30,325 bases of DNA from an uncultured Fretibacterium sp. (GCF_938030725.1 NZ_CALHIQ010000087.1:1-30325), one strand, 5' to 3'. Counted from the first letter of the stretch, positions 15,460 through 24,599 are shown. The notes: a model not told the origin generated them from the letters alone. A program made the numbers and translations.

Positions 15460-16362
15460 ATGAACGATCGGATTTCGCAGGACAACGCGCAGCGCGAGCA
15501 GAGGTCCCTCTGGGAGGAGGCGTGGCGCCGGTTCCGTAAGAATCGTCTGGCCATCCTTTCTCTGGCCTTCCTGCTCCTGTTGGCCGCCGTCGCGGCGGTG
15601 ACCATACTCTGGGATTTTGCCGACGGCCGGGCGTTCTACAACGCGCACGTCATCAAGCAGAACCTTCGCCTGAGGCTGAAGGGCCCCAGCGCGGAGCACA
15701 TCTTCGGCCTGGACGAGTTCGGGCGCGACATGTTCCTCAGGATGCTCTGGGGAATACGCTATTCCCTCTTCATGGGGATGGCGGGCATCGCCTTTTCGAC
15801 GCTCCTGGGAGGGCTCATCGGTGCCGTCGCAGGGTACTACAAGAGGCTGGACAACGTCCTGATGCGCGCCATGGACATCCTCCTGGCGATCCCTTCCATG
15901 CTCCTGGCGACGGCCATCGTGGCGGCTCTGGGGCCGGGACTGGTCAACGTCCTGATCGCCATCAGCATCGCCTACGTCCCGACGTTTGCCCGCACGCTCC
16001 GCGCCTCCGTGCTCACGATCAAGGAGCAGGAGTTCATCGAGGCGGCTCGATCCGTCGGCGCGGACAACCCGCGCATCATCATGCGCTACATCGTCCCCAA
16101 CTCGCTTGCCCCCCTGATCGTTCAGTCCACCCTGGGGGTCGCCGGCGCCATCCTCTCCATCGCGGGCCTGAGCTTCCTGGGCCTGGGCATCCAGCCGCCG
16201 ACCCCGGAGTGGGGCTCCATGCTCTCCAACGCCCGAACGTACATCCGCGATGCGTGGCACATCACCATGATCCCCGGCGCGGGGATCATGCTCACCATCC
16301 TGGCGCTCAACCTCGTGGGCGACGGCCTGCGCGACGCGCTGGACCCGAAGTTGAAGAGCTGA
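15460..16362 (+). CDS. dppC: Dipeptide-type ABC importer permease DppC
   Basis: A 300-residue permease, partner of DppB. It has a first helix after RKNRLAILSL, the FGLDEFGRDMFLRML motif, and about five further helices; the EAA loop is ARSVGADNPRIIMRYIVPN, and GDGLRDALDPKLKS ends the protein as in other DppC proteins. I prefer ATG 15460 because GAGGTG lies just before it. A GTG at 15448 overlapping the dppB stop is an alternative that adds four residues. Confidence 0.92.
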   Translation: MNDRISQDNAQREQRSLWEEAWRRFRKNRLAILSLAFLLLLAAVAAVTILWDFADGRAFYNAHVIKQNLRLRLKGPSAEHIFGLDEFGRDMFLRMLWGIRYSLFMGMAGIAFSTLLGGLIGAVAGYYKRLDNVLMRAMDILLAIPSMLLATAIVAALGPGLVNVLIAISIAYVPTFARTLRASVLTIKEQEFIEAARSVGADNPRIIMRYIVPNSLAPLIVQSTLGVAGAILSIAGLSFLGLGIQPPTPEWGSMLSNARTYIRDAWHITMIPGAGIMLTILALNLVGDGLRDALDPKLKS

Positions 16363-16372
16363 GGCGGCCGAC

Positions 16373-17353
16373 ATGGAAAAGCTGATCGAGATCAAGGACC
16401 TTGCCATCCACTACGAGACCGACGACGGCGTCGTCAAGGCGCTGAACTCCGTCTCGCTGAGCCTCGTCAAGGGGCGGACGCTGGGCGTGGTCGGGGAGAC
16501 GGGCGCAGGGAAGACGACGCTGGGCAAGGGCATCCTTCGCCTCATTCCCTCTCCGCCCGGACGAATCGTATCGGGTTCGGTGCTGTTTGAGGGACAGGAC
16601 CTGCTGAAGCTGTCGGAGGCGGAGATGCGCAAGATTCGTGGGCGCAGCATCTCCATGATCTTTCAGGACCCCATGACGAGCCTCAACCCCGTCATGACCG
16701 TCGGGGATCAGATCATGGAGGTCATCCAGGCGCACAAGAATCTCCATCGCCAGGAGGCCTGGCAGGAGGCCTGCCGCATCCTGGAGATGGTGGGGATTCC
16801 CGGACAGAGGGGCAGGGAGTATCCCCATCAGTTCTCCGGCGGGATGCGGCAGCGGGTTGGCATCGCCATCGCCCTGGCCTGCGCGCCCACGCTCCTCATC
16901 GCGGACGAGCCCACGACGGCACTGGACGTCACCATTCAGGCTCAGGTGCTGGAGATGATCCGGGACCTCAAGAAGGCGTTGGGCACCTCCGTCATCCTCA
17001 TCACCCACGACCTGGGCGTCGTCGCCCACAACTGCGACTACGTGGCGATCATCTACGCGGGGACGCTGATGGAGTACGGGGCCCTGCGCGAGATCTTCAA
17101 ATCCCCCCAGCACCCCTACACGATCGGGCTCTTTGGCTCCATCCCAAGCCTTGAGAGGAAGGCGGACCGCCTGCGCCCCATCCCCGGCCTGATGCCGGAT
17201 CCGACGAACCTGCCTCCGGGGTGTCCCTTCGCGGAGCGGTGTCCCCATAGCGCGGAGGTCTGCAGCAGGGAAGTCCCCGCGCTCGTACAGCTTGGCGGCG
17301 AACACGCGGTGCGCTGCGTCCTGGCCAGAGGGAGGGTGTCGCATGACCGATGA
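16373..17353 (+). CDS. dppD: Dipeptide-type ABC importer ATPase DppD
   Basis: A 326-residue ATPase with Walker A GETGAGKTT, Q-loop MIFQDPMTSLNPV, signature FSGGMRQRVGIAIAL, Walker B LLIADEPTTALD and H-loop LITHDLGVV. The C-terminal oligopeptide-transporter domain is complete, including PGLMPDPTNLPPGCPFAERC and later cysteines, the full DppD form that can bind an iron-sulfur cluster or metal in relatives. The gene starts 10 bases after dppC and overlaps dppF by 11. Confidence 0.93.
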   Translation: MEKLIEIKDLAIHYETDDGVVKALNSVSLSLVKGRTLGVVGETGAGKTTLGKGILRLIPSPPGRIVSGSVLFEGQDLLKLSEAEMRKIRGRSISMIFQDPMTSLNPVMTVGDQIMEVIQAHKNLHRQEAWQEACRILEMVGIPGQRGREYPHQFSGGMRQRVGIAIALACAPTLLIADEPTTALDVTIQAQVLEMIRDLKKALGTSVILITHDLGVVAHNCDYVAIIYAGTLMEYGALREIFKSPQHPYTIGLFGSIPSLERKADRLRPIPGLMPDPTNLPPGCPFAERCPHSAEVCSREVPALVQLGGEHAVRCVLARGRVSHDR

Positions 17354-18296
17354 AATCCTGAGGGTGGAGCGCCTGAAGAAGTACTTCAGCACGAAGGGCG
17401 GGACGCTTCACGCGGTGGACGACGTGTCCTTCAGCATCCGCCGGCGCAGGACGCTGGGGGTGGTGGGGGAGTCGGGCTGCGGAAAATCGACGCTGGGCCG
17501 CAGCATCCTGCGGCTTCAGGAGCCGACGTCGGGCACGGTGCAGTTCAACGGAGAGGACATCCTGGGGTTCGGCGCGGCGCGGCTCAAGGCGCTCCGGCGC
17601 GAGATGCAGATCGTCTTTCAGGACCCCTTCGCCTCCCTGAACCCGCGAATGACCGTCTTTGAGACGATCACGGAACCCCTGTTGATCCAGGGCGTCTACG
17701 CCAGCCGAAAGCAGCCGGAGCTCCGGCAGAAGGTGCGCGAGATCATGGCCCTCGTCGGGCTGTCCGAGCGCCTGATCAACGCCTACCCCCACGAGCTGGA
17801 CGGCGGGCGACGGCAGCGGATCGGGATCGCCCGTGCCCTGGCCCTCAGTCCGCAGTTCATCGTCTGCGACGAGCCGGTGTCGGCCCTCGACGTTTCGATC
17901 CAGGCGCAGATCCTGAACCTGATGCAGGACCTGCAGCGCGACCTGGGCCTGACCTACATGTTCATCACGCACGACCTCTCCGTCGTCAAGCACCTGTCCG
18001 ACGAGATCGCCGTGATGTACCTGGGACAGGTCGTGGAGCTGGCGTCCGCCGACGAGGTCTTCGCCAACCCGCTGCACCCCTACACGAGGGCGCTGCTCTC
18101 GGCGATCCCGACGCCGGACCCGGACTTTGTGACGGAGCGCATCATCCTGCGGGGCGAGATCTCCTCGCCGATCGACCCGAAGCCGGGCTGTCGCTTCGCC
18201 GGGCGGTGCGTCGATGCCACACCGGCCTGCTCGGAGGCGGACGTGCCGCTGCGTGAGGTCGCCCCGGGCCACCTCTGCGCCTGCACGCTGTGCTGA
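17343..18296 (+). CDS. dppF: Dipeptide-type ABC importer ATPase DppF
   Basis: A 317-residue ATPase, partner of DppD. Walker A is GESGCGKST, the Q-loop is IVFQDPFASLNPR, Walker B is FIVCDEPVSALD and the H-loop is FITHDLSVV. The signature is LDGGRRQRIGIARAL, with Asp and Arg in place of the usual Ser and Gln of LSGGQ. The C-terminal domain retains CRFAGRC and two further Cys. The ATG at 17343 lies inside the end of dppD; a longer frame upstream only shadows dppD. Confidence 0.92.
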   Translation: MTDEILRVERLKKYFSTKGGTLHAVDDVSFSIRRRRTLGVVGESGCGKSTLGRSILRLQEPTSGTVQFNGEDILGFGAARLKALRREMQIVFQDPFASLNPRMTVFETITEPLLIQGVYASRKQPELRQKVREIMALVGLSERLINAYPHELDGGRRQRIGIARALALSPQFIVCDEPVSALDVSIQAQILNLMQDLQRDLGLTYMFITHDLSVVKHLSDEIAVMYLGQVVELASADEVFANPLHPYTRALLSAIPTPDPDFVTERIILRGEISSPIDPKPGCRFAGRCVDATPACSEADVPLREVAPGHLCACTLC

Positions 18297-18312
18297 GGCG
18301 GGCGTCACTCGA

Positions 18313-18337
18313 CATAATCCGGGAGGCCCCGGTTATG
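18313..18337 (+). other. Intercistronic hairpin between dppF and dppA
   Basis: CATAA(T)CCGGG pairs with CCCGGTTATG, a 10-bp stem with one bulged T, and a T-rich stretch (TTTAAATTCTTTT) follows. It may act as a partial terminator or as a 5' stabiliser of dppA mRNA. Confidence 0.6.
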
Positions 18338-18369
18338 GTGTTTAAATTCTTTTACAGGAGGTCTGTTTT

Positions 18370-19881
18370 ATGAAGCGGTTCCATTCGGTATTGCTCATCG
18401 CGGCGCTCGTCCTCTCGCTCTTCCAGCCGGTAGCGCTGTCGGCGGCGGAGAACAAGGACACGTTGACCTGGGCTCAGGGAGCTGACGTCACGTCTCTGGA
18501 TCCCCACATCGGCAAGGAGACCCCTGCCGTCATGGCGACGAACCAGATCTTCGACACGCTGTTCACGACGGACGACGAGGGGAAGATCGTGGGGCAGATC
18601 GCGGAGTCGTGGAAGTACCTCAGCGACACGGAGCTCGAGGTCCACGTCCGCAGCGGGATCAAGTTTCACGACGGCTCTCCCCTCTCGGCCTCGGACGTGA
18701 AGTTCTCCCTGGATCGGGCGATCGCCTCCACCGCAGTTTCCTACATCGTGAACTTCATCAAGGAGGTCCGCGTCGTGGACGATCACACCGTCGTCATCGA
18801 GACGGCCAAGCCCTATGCGGCTGCGCTGCGGAACCTGGCACACCCCTCCTCGGCCATCGTTCCGGAGGCCTACGTGAAGGCCGACGAGGCGCGTTTCCGT
18901 CTGAATCCCATCGGGTCGGGGCCCTACAAGTTCGTGAGCTGGAAGCAGGGGGACTCCCTGAAGCTGGAGGCCTTCGACGAGTACTACGCGGGCGCCCCCA
19001 AGACGAAGAACCTCGTGATGAAGGTCGTCCCGGAGGCCGCGCAGCGCACCATCGCTCTCGAGACGGGCGAGGTGGACATCGCAAACGACATCCAGGCCAA
19101 CGACCAGCAGAAGGTCCGCGACAACCCCGACCTGACATTGAACGAGAAGGCGGGCCTGAACTGCTGGTACCTTTCGTTCAACATGAAGAAGAAGCCCTTT
19201 GACAACAAGCTGGTGCGCCAGGCGATCCGGCACGCCATCGACGTGAACACGATCATCGACTCCATCATGTACGGCGGAGGCGAGCCGGCCGGTGACCTCA
19301 TCGCACCGGGCGTGTTCGGCTACGCCGGCGACAAGCCCTATACGTACGACGTCGAGCTGGCCAGGAAGCTGCTGGCTGAGGCGGGATACCCGGACGGCTT
19401 CTCCTGCAAGCTGTGGGTGAACGACAATCAGACCCGCATCGAGGTCTGTCAGGCCATTCAGGCCATGCTGCTGGAGGTCGGCATCAAGTGCGAGGTGGAG
19501 GTCATGGAGTTCGGCAGCTTCATCGAGCGCACCTCCAAGGGCGAGCACGACATGGCATACTTCGGCTGGACCACCTCGACGGCGGACGCCGATTATACCT
19601 ACTATTCCCTGGTGTACTCCACGCAGACCGGCGCGCCGGGGAACCGCAGCTTCATCCAGGACCCCAAGGTCGATGAGCTGGTGGACCTGGGCCGCGGCAA
19701 CACGGACGAGACGATCCGCCGCAAGGCCTACGCCGACCTGGAGCAGATCCTGCAGGACCTCTCCAACAACGCACCTCTGGTCTACAGCACGCTGAACTCC
19801 GGAACGTCCAAGAAGGTCCACGGCTTCGTCCTGGACCCCGCGGGATATCATAAGCTGGAGAACGTCACGGTCGAGAAATAG
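18370..19881 (+). CDS. dppA: Dipeptide-type substrate-binding protein DppA (SBP family 5)
   Basis: A 503-residue extracytoplasmic binding protein, here the last gene of its cluster rather than the first. It has a signal peptide of about 25 residues (FHSVLLIAALVLSLF, cleavage near ALSA). Family hallmarks are DVTSLDPHIGKETPA, IAESWKYLSDTELEVHVRSGIKFHDGSPL and SASDVKFSLDRA. The ATG follows ACAGGAGG with 9-base spacing, a strong ribosome site. A strong terminator follows the gene. There is no lipobox, so it is likely soluble in the periplasm. Confidence 0.93.
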   Translation: MKRFHSVLLIAALVLSLFQPVALSAAENKDTLTWAQGADVTSLDPHIGKETPAVMATNQIFDTLFTTDDEGKIVGQIAESWKYLSDTELEVHVRSGIKFHDGSPLSASDVKFSLDRAIASTAVSYIVNFIKEVRVVDDHTVVIETAKPYAAALRNLAHPSSAIVPEAYVKADEARFRLNPIGSGPYKFVSWKQGDSLKLEAFDEYYAGAPKTKNLVMKVVPEAAQRTIALETGEVDIANDIQANDQQKVRDNPDLTLNEKAGLNCWYLSFNMKKKPFDNKLVRQAIRHAIDVNTIIDSIMYGGGEPAGDLIAPGVFGYAGDKPYTYDVELARKLLAEAGYPDGFSCKLWVNDNQTRIEVCQAIQAMLLEVGIKCEVEVMEFGSFIERTSKGEHDMAYFGWTTSTADADYTYYSLVYSTQTGAPGNRSFIQDPKVDELVDLGRGNTDETIRRKAYADLEQILQDLSNNAPLVYSTLNSGTSKKVHGFVLDPAGYHKLENVTVEK

Positions 19882-19906
19882 GGCTTTGCCCGGACGCCTC
19901 CAGGAG

Positions 19907-19941
19907 GCGGGGCTGTCGTTCCGGTCGGCAGCCCCGCTTTT
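19907..19941 (+). terminator. Intrinsic terminator of the dpp operon
   Basis: GCGGGGCTG and CAGCCCCGC form a perfect 9-bp stem with a 13-base loop, followed by TTTT. It separates the importer operon from the peptidase gene downstream. Confidence 0.88.
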
Positions 19942-20107
19942 CGTTGCGGATTTTCTGGGCCGATGCAGGGGCGTGACCGAGGCTACGGGCTGAAGGGTCG
20001 AGTGTTGGAGGGGCATTGGACGGAGGGCAGGGCGTCGTTGACCGCTTTGGGATCATAGACGCTTCTTCATTAAGGCTTAGAGTGGCAGATAGGCGGTTTG
20101 ATATGAC

Positions 20108-21835
20108 ATGCTGAACGATCGCACCGCGGACCTGGCTTCCCTCCTGGACCGCGACGAACTCTACCAGGATTTCCTGCGGATCGCCTCCTTCGTGAGGCGC
20201 TCGGACGGCGAGGGGGAGGAGGCTGCCAGGCAGTACATCCAATCCCGGCTTGCAGGGGCTGGCGTCTCCTGCTCTCGAAGCGCGGAGAAGGGCCTTCTGG
20301 CCTTTGGGGGGCCGGGCGTTGTGACGCTTGTCGATGGGGCGTCCGGGAGGAGCTTCCCGGCCAGGGCGTGGAACTTCTCCGCGCCGGCGGACGGCGTGCG
20401 CGGCGTCGGCCACAGGATGGGCGCGGAGGACTTCCCCGTCTCGCCCCTGGACTACCTTTCCTCCCGCGTCCCGCACGGTGCAAAACAGGACCTTGCGGGG
20501 CGCATCGTGCTGTCGCGCTCCTTCTCTCCGGAGGCCGTGCTCTCCGCCCAGGACCGCGGGGCGGCGGGCTTCGTCATCTGCTGGCCCACGGAGGATGAGC
20601 GGGAAATCCACCAGAGCGGCGTCGCGATGATGTGGGGGACCCCCCTTCCGGAGGAGACGGGGTGGCTGCCGGGCATCCCCGTGTTGGCCGTGAACGGGGC
20701 GGACGGCCGTGAGCTGATGGGGCGGGACGGCGCGGAGCTCTCCTTGTCCTGCTCCAGCGAGGTCCGGGTTTCGGACGTCGTACGCCTTGAGGCGCGCCTC
20801 CCCTCTACGGAGGGGCAGCCGTACTTCCTGCTGGTGGGAGCTCACCTGGACAGCAAGCACTACGGGGCTACGGACAACGCCACCGGTGCCGCGCTTGCCC
20901 TGGCGCTGGCTCTGGCGGCGGCCCGCATGGAGAGGCGGCGCTTCGGCCTGCGGGTCTCTTGGTGGTCCGGACACGAGTTCGGCAAGTACGCGGGGTCCTC
21001 CAACTACGCCCGGGAGCACTTTGAGGAGGTTCTGAAGCACTGCCTCTGCTACACGAACATCGACATGCCGGGCATGAGGGGCGCGTCGGACTTCAGTTGC
21101 GTCACCGCTGGACCGGACCTGTTCGCCCTGGCGGCCGATGCGGTGTACGGCGTCACGGGACAGCGGGGAGGCCCGGTGGGGCGCGTGCGCTCCTGGGATC
21201 AGTCCTTTCAGAACATCGGCGTGTCCCCCTTCTTCATCTGGACCTCCGCGCTGCCCCAGGGCGACCCCAACAGGACGGGCGGCACCTCCATGCCCTGGTG
21301 GTGGCACACCGAGGCGGATACGGTGGACTTCTGCGATCGCCGAGTGCTGGAGACGGACGCCGGGATCTATGCGTCGGGCCTGTCCGGCCTGATGAAAGCG
21401 GGAGAGGGCGTGCCCCTCGACGTCGGGGCGCTGTGCGGCGCCCTGCGAGAGCGGCTTAAGGAGCTGCGGGAGGCCCTGCGCCCATGGCTGGACCTGAGGG
21501 CTCTGTGTGCGGCGCTCGACGGGTTTCAGGACACATGGAGGGAACGCGGCGGCGCGGACCTCGCAGCGGCACTGAGCGCCGTCAGGCTGCTGAACCAGAT
21601 GTACTACGCTGCCCGCGGGCCTCACCTTCAGGACTGGAGCGGAGGGGCGGACTTCGTCCCCGGACTTTCGGAGGCGGCTCGCCTCCTGCTGCGCGGCACG
21701 GGGTCGGACCGTGCCCAGGCCGTCATCCTCAACTATGCGGCGTCGCAGCTGAATCGCCTCCTCCTGTTGGCCGATGCCCTGAACGCTTTGCCCCTCCGTG
21801 GGGAAGGCCCCGTGCGGGCTACGGAATCGTTGTGA
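20108..21835 (+). CDS. M28-like zinc metallopeptidase with atypical active site
   Basis: A 575-residue protein with the M28 (aminopeptidase) fold signature. Zinc-ligand candidates in order are His246 (GAHLDS), Asp256 (TDNATG), Glu290 (GHEFGKYAGS), Asp319 (NIDMPG) and His400 (WWHTEADT). In M28 enzymes the residue before the zinc-binding Glu is the catalytic Glu; here it is His289. A PA-like insert is likely around residues 120-215 (LAGRIVLSRSF, DRGAAGFVIC). There is no clear signal peptide, so it may act in the cytoplasm on imported peptides. The ribosome site is weak. It follows the dpp terminator and precedes a transporter pair by 34 bases. Peptidase activity is likely but unproven because of the His. 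Confidence 0.8.
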   Translation: MLNDRTADLASLLDRDELYQDFLRIASFVRRSDGEGEEAARQYIQSRLAGAGVSCSRSAEKGLLAFGGPGVVTLVDGASGRSFPARAWNFSAPADGVRGVGHRMGAEDFPVSPLDYLSSRVPHGAKQDLAGRIVLSRSFSPEAVLSAQDRGAAGFVICWPTEDEREIHQSGVAMMWGTPLPEETGWLPGIPVLAVNGADGRELMGRDGAELSLSCSSEVRVSDVVRLEARLPSTEGQPYFLLVGAHLDSKHYGATDNATGAALALALALAAARMERRRFGLRVSWWSGHEFGKYAGSSNYAREHFEEVLKHCLCYTNIDMPGMRGASDFSCVTAGPDLFALAADAVYGVTGQRGGPVGRVRSWDQSFQNIGVSPFFIWTSALPQGDPNRTGGTSMPWWWHTEADTVDFCDRRVLETDAGIYASGLSGLMKAGEGVPLDVGALCGALRERLKELREALRPWLDLRALCAALDGFQDTWRERGGADLAAALSAVRLLNQMYYAARGPHLQDWSGGADFVPGLSEAARLLLRGTGSDRAQAVILNYAASQLNRLLLLADALNALPLRGEGPVRATESL

Positions 21836-21869
21836 ATTTGTTTTGCTTTGAAAGGCAGGCGCGAGAGAT

Positions 21870-22112
21870 ATGGGAATGTGGGATAACGCATTTGAAACAA
21901 GGTGGTCCTGTGTTTTTCTGGCGGCGTACGTCGTCGTGATGCTGCCGGTCAAGTGTTTCTACTCCACGGAGTACGTTCCGTCGTGGAAGGGGCTGCCGCT
22001 CTTCATGGTGGGCTGGTTCTGGCTCACGGTGGCCGTCATGGTCCTGATCCTTCTGTTCTACTGGCAGGCGATGGGGCGTGAGGAGTATCGGGCGTTTGGG
22101 ACGGAGGACTAG
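21870..22112 (+). CDS. Small two-helix membrane protein, YhdT-like
   Basis: An 80-residue protein with two hydrophobic segments (about 15-30 and 45-67) and a charged end. Its size, its two helices and its place 31 bases before a sodium:solute symporter match the YhdT-type small protein found next to PanF-like symporters. Its role in such pairs is not established; it may be an accessory subunit. Confidence 0.75.
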   Translation: MGMWDNAFETRWSCVFLAAYVVVMLPVKCFYSTEYVPSWKGLPLFMVGWFWLTVAVMVLILLFYWQAMGREEYRAFGTED

Positions 22113-22143
22113 TTCCCTTTAAAGCTTAAGGAGGATTTTGCAA

Positions 22144-23673
22144 ATGGACGTCAGCACAATGTTGGTGCCTGCCACGGGGACGTTCTTTCTCGTCCTGGGC
22201 GGCTACTTCCTGATCATGGCCCTGATCGGCTTCTATTCGGCGCGTGAGACGAAATCGCTGAAGGAGTTCTTCGTCATGGGCGGCAAGGCCGGCGCGATCG
22301 TCAGCGGCATCGCCTACTTCGCGACGCAATACAGCATGAGCACGTTTATGGGGGTGCCTGCTGCATGCTACCGGCAGGGGTATCCCGGATTGACGGTTTC
22401 CGTCCCCGGTCTGGTGTTCAGCATGATCATCCCCGCGCTGGTCGTGGGCAGGAAACTGATCAAGCTGGGGCACGAGCAGGGGTTCATGACGATGGCGGAC
22501 TACCTGGGCGACCGCTACGAGTCCAACCTGCTCCGCGGCCTTCAGGCGGTCCTGATGGTGTTCTTCATGGTCCCGATGATGGGGGCGCAGATCATCGGCG
22601 CGGGCATCATCTTCAACACATTCACGGGCTATCCGGAGTGGATCGGCGTCGTCGCGACGGGGCTCATCGTCATCGTCTACTGCATGAGCGGCGGCATCCG
22701 TGGAGCCATGCTGACGGACGTCATCCAGGGGCTTCTGATGGTCGTCACGGCGGTCGTGACGTTCTTCGTGGCTCTCGACATGGGCGGCGGCCTCGAGGCC
22801 ATCAACGCAAAGCTGTTTGAGCTGAACCCCGCCTACATGGCCCATCCCGGCGCTACGGGCGCCTACCCCTGGCCCGCCCTCGTCTCGATGGTGGTCATGT
22901 GGAGCTTCTTCAACATCGGAAGTCCGACGCTGGCGACGAAGTTCTTTACGATGAAGAACTACAAGGTCATGTTTAAGGCGGTCATCCTGGGGACGCTTGG
23001 CATGTGGGTGTCCGCTACGCTCATCGAGTGGGTCGGCGTCCTGGGCATCGTCTCGGTCCCCGGCCTCGAGGGGAAGCAGATGGACTTCATCGTGCCTCTG
23101 ATCCTTCAGAAGGGTGTATCCCCTGTCTTAGCGTCCCTGATGATCGCGGGGATCATGGCGGCGGGCATGTCCACGATCGACAGCCTGCTGGTCGTGTCCT
23201 CGGGCGGCATCTCGAGGGACATCTATCAGAACCTGATGAACCGGAACGCCTCGGACGCGGAGATTTTGAGGCTCTCCCGCGTCGTGACCTGCGTGTTCGG
23301 GGTCATCGCCATCCTGTTCGGGATTTGGCGTCCCAGCGCCATCTTCGACATCATCCTCTTCTCCTTTGGCGGCCTGACGATCTGGGCGACGCCCGTCCTC
23401 CTGGGGCTTTACTGGAAGCGCGCGACGAGCGCGGGGGCCGTCACGGGCATCCTGACCGGCGTGCTGCTCTACATCCCGCTCTCGGCCTCGCCCCAGATCC
23501 TGGAGAAGATCGGGTTGGGCAGCCTGGTGGAGATATCCTCGACCTTGAAAGGCTACACCTTCGGCTTCAACGCCCTGATCCCCACGTGGGTCGTAGCGAT
23601 GGTCGTCACGGTGCTCGTCAGCCTTGTGACGAAGCCGGTTTCCGAAGCGACGCTGAAGCGTCATTTCGGCTGA
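22144..23673 (+). CDS. Sodium:solute symporter (SSS family, PanF-like)
   Basis: A 509-residue transporter with about 13 hydrophobic helices. It shows SSS-family features: GFYSARETKSLKEFFVMGGKAG after the first helix, the ATQYSMSTFMGVPA region in the second helix area, YCMSGGIRGAMLTDVIQG, and AGIMAAGMSTIDSLLVVSSGGISRDIYQ, which corresponds to the sodium-site helix. It probably imports a small anionic or zwitterionic compound with Na+. I chose ATG 22144, nine bases after AAGGAGG; a TTG six bases upstream is too close to the ribosome site. The small membrane protein before it and two amidohydrolases after it suggest its substrate is hydrolysed in the cell. Confidence 0.9.
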   Translation: MDVSTMLVPATGTFFLVLGGYFLIMALIGFYSARETKSLKEFFVMGGKAGAIVSGIAYFATQYSMSTFMGVPAACYRQGYPGLTVSVPGLVFSMIIPALVVGRKLIKLGHEQGFMTMADYLGDRYESNLLRGLQAVLMVFFMVPMMGAQIIGAGIIFNTFTGYPEWIGVVATGLIVIVYCMSGGIRGAMLTDVIQGLLMVVTAVVTFFVALDMGGGLEAINAKLFELNPAYMAHPGATGAYPWPALVSMVVMWSFFNIGSPTLATKFFTMKNYKVMFKAVILGTLGMWVSATLIEWVGVLGIVSVPGLEGKQMDFIVPLILQKGVSPVLASLMIAGIMAAGMSTIDSLLVVSSGGISRDIYQNLMNRNASDAEILRLSRVVTCVFGVIAILFGIWRPSAIFDIILFSFGGLTIWATPVLLGLYWKRATSAGAVTGILTGVLLYIPLSASPQILEKIGLGSLVEISSTLKGYTFGFNALIPTWVVAMVVTVLVSLVTKPVSEATLKRHFG

Positions 23674-23723
23674 GGAAACGAATTCGTTTTGAACCTGTCT
23701 GTATTGAGAAAGGAAGCGACTTC

Positions 23724-24518
23724 ATGTATTTAGCGTCCTATTCGTGGAAAAAGGCCAGCGAGCTCACGGCGAAGCATGGGGAGGGGATCGTCGCCCTCCT
23801 GCCCATCGGCAACCTGGAGGAACACGGCCCGATCGGCCCCCTTGGGACGGACTACATTATCCCGGAGTCCATGGCGTCCACGATCGAGGCCAGGCTGCCG
23901 GACAAGGTGCTCGTCCTCCCCACGATGCCCTACGGCGTCAGTCCTTCGTTGAAGGCCTTCCCCGGCACGGTGGACATCGGCGAGGAAGCCCTCACGGGCG
24001 TTCTCAAGGGCATCGTGGACGCCGTGTTGAGCTGCGGCGTACGCCGCGTGCTGTTCTTCAACGGCCACGGCGGCAACTGGCCCGCCCTCAGCACGGCGGC
24101 GCTCTACCTGTACCAGCGCGGAGGCCAGGCGGCCCAGATCGACTGGTGGGTGACCTGCGCGGAGATGAAGGCGGAGTGGAAGTGCGGCCATGGCGGCGGC
24201 ATCGAGGCCTCCGCGGCCATGGCGGTGAGGCCGGACTGGGTGCATCCCGAAGACTGTTTTGCGAGCGAGGTCGTCCACTTCAGCGACACGCTCCGAAACG
24301 TCCACATCCATAACGTCCTATTCGAGGGCGCTACGGTGAAGATGATCCGCAACGCCAAGGACTCGATTCCTTCAGGCGACGCGGGCTACGACGACAGCCC
24401 GAGCCGCGCCAGCCGGGAGACGGGACAGGCCATCGTCGACGCCGTGGTGGACTATACGGTCCGCTTTATCGGGGAGTTCTCGAAGATCGACCTCAGCGTC
24501 GGCCGCGAGGAGGCGTGA
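23724..24518 (+). CDS. Creatininase-family metal-dependent amidohydrolase
   Basis: A 264-residue protein of the creatininase family, which hydrolyses cyclic or linear amides using two metal ions. Ligand candidates are Glu32 and His34 (GNLEEHG), Asp43 (GTD), His115 in FNGHGGN and Glu161 in the HGGGIEAS block. The usual PHLP after the first motif is PIGP here, losing one His that lines the active site in many members. The start is ATG 23724 behind AAAGGAAG. A much longer open frame upstream is a shadow of the symporter. The substrate is unknown; co-location with a symporter and an M20 amidohydrolase suggests joint use. Confidence 0.88.
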   Translation: MYLASYSWKKASELTAKHGEGIVALLPIGNLEEHGPIGPLGTDYIIPESMASTIEARLPDKVLVLPTMPYGVSPSLKAFPGTVDIGEEALTGVLKGIVDAVLSCGVRRVLFFNGHGGNWPALSTAALYLYQRGGQAAQIDWWVTCAEMKAEWKCGHGGGIEASAAMAVRPDWVHPEDCFASEVVHFSDTLRNVHIHNVLFEGATVKMIRNAKDSIPSGDAGYDDSPSRASRETGQAIVDAVVDYTVRFIGEFSKIDLSVGREEA

Positions 24519-24536
24519 GCCGCCCAGGGGCGGTTT
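24518..24536 (+). terminator. Weak terminator after the creatininase gene
   Basis: CCGCC and GGCGG form a short stem around CAGG, with TTT following, directly after the stop codon. The short stem makes it a weak candidate. Confidence 0.4.
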
Positions 24537-24540
24537 CGCG

Positions 24541-24546
24541 TATAAT
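24541..24546 (+). promoter_or_regulatory. Possible -10 element for the M20 gene
   Basis: TATAAT is a perfect -10 hexamer 54 bases before the M20 start codon. No good -35 is visible. Confidence 0.45.
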
Positions 24547-24599
24547 AGCGGCGTGCCCCGGCGGGGGCCAAGACGCGCCTTGAGGAGGGATGCGACGAA

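Noticed and set aside
18352..21952. Long antisense open frames opposite dppA and the M28-like gene
   Set aside because: They mirror GC-rich genes on the other strand, have Arg/Gly/His/Val-rich low-complexity translations without family motifs, and lack ribosome sites.
23004..23723. Upstream extension of the creatininase frame
   Set aside because: It overlaps the symporter in another frame and the translation has no protein-like character before 23724.
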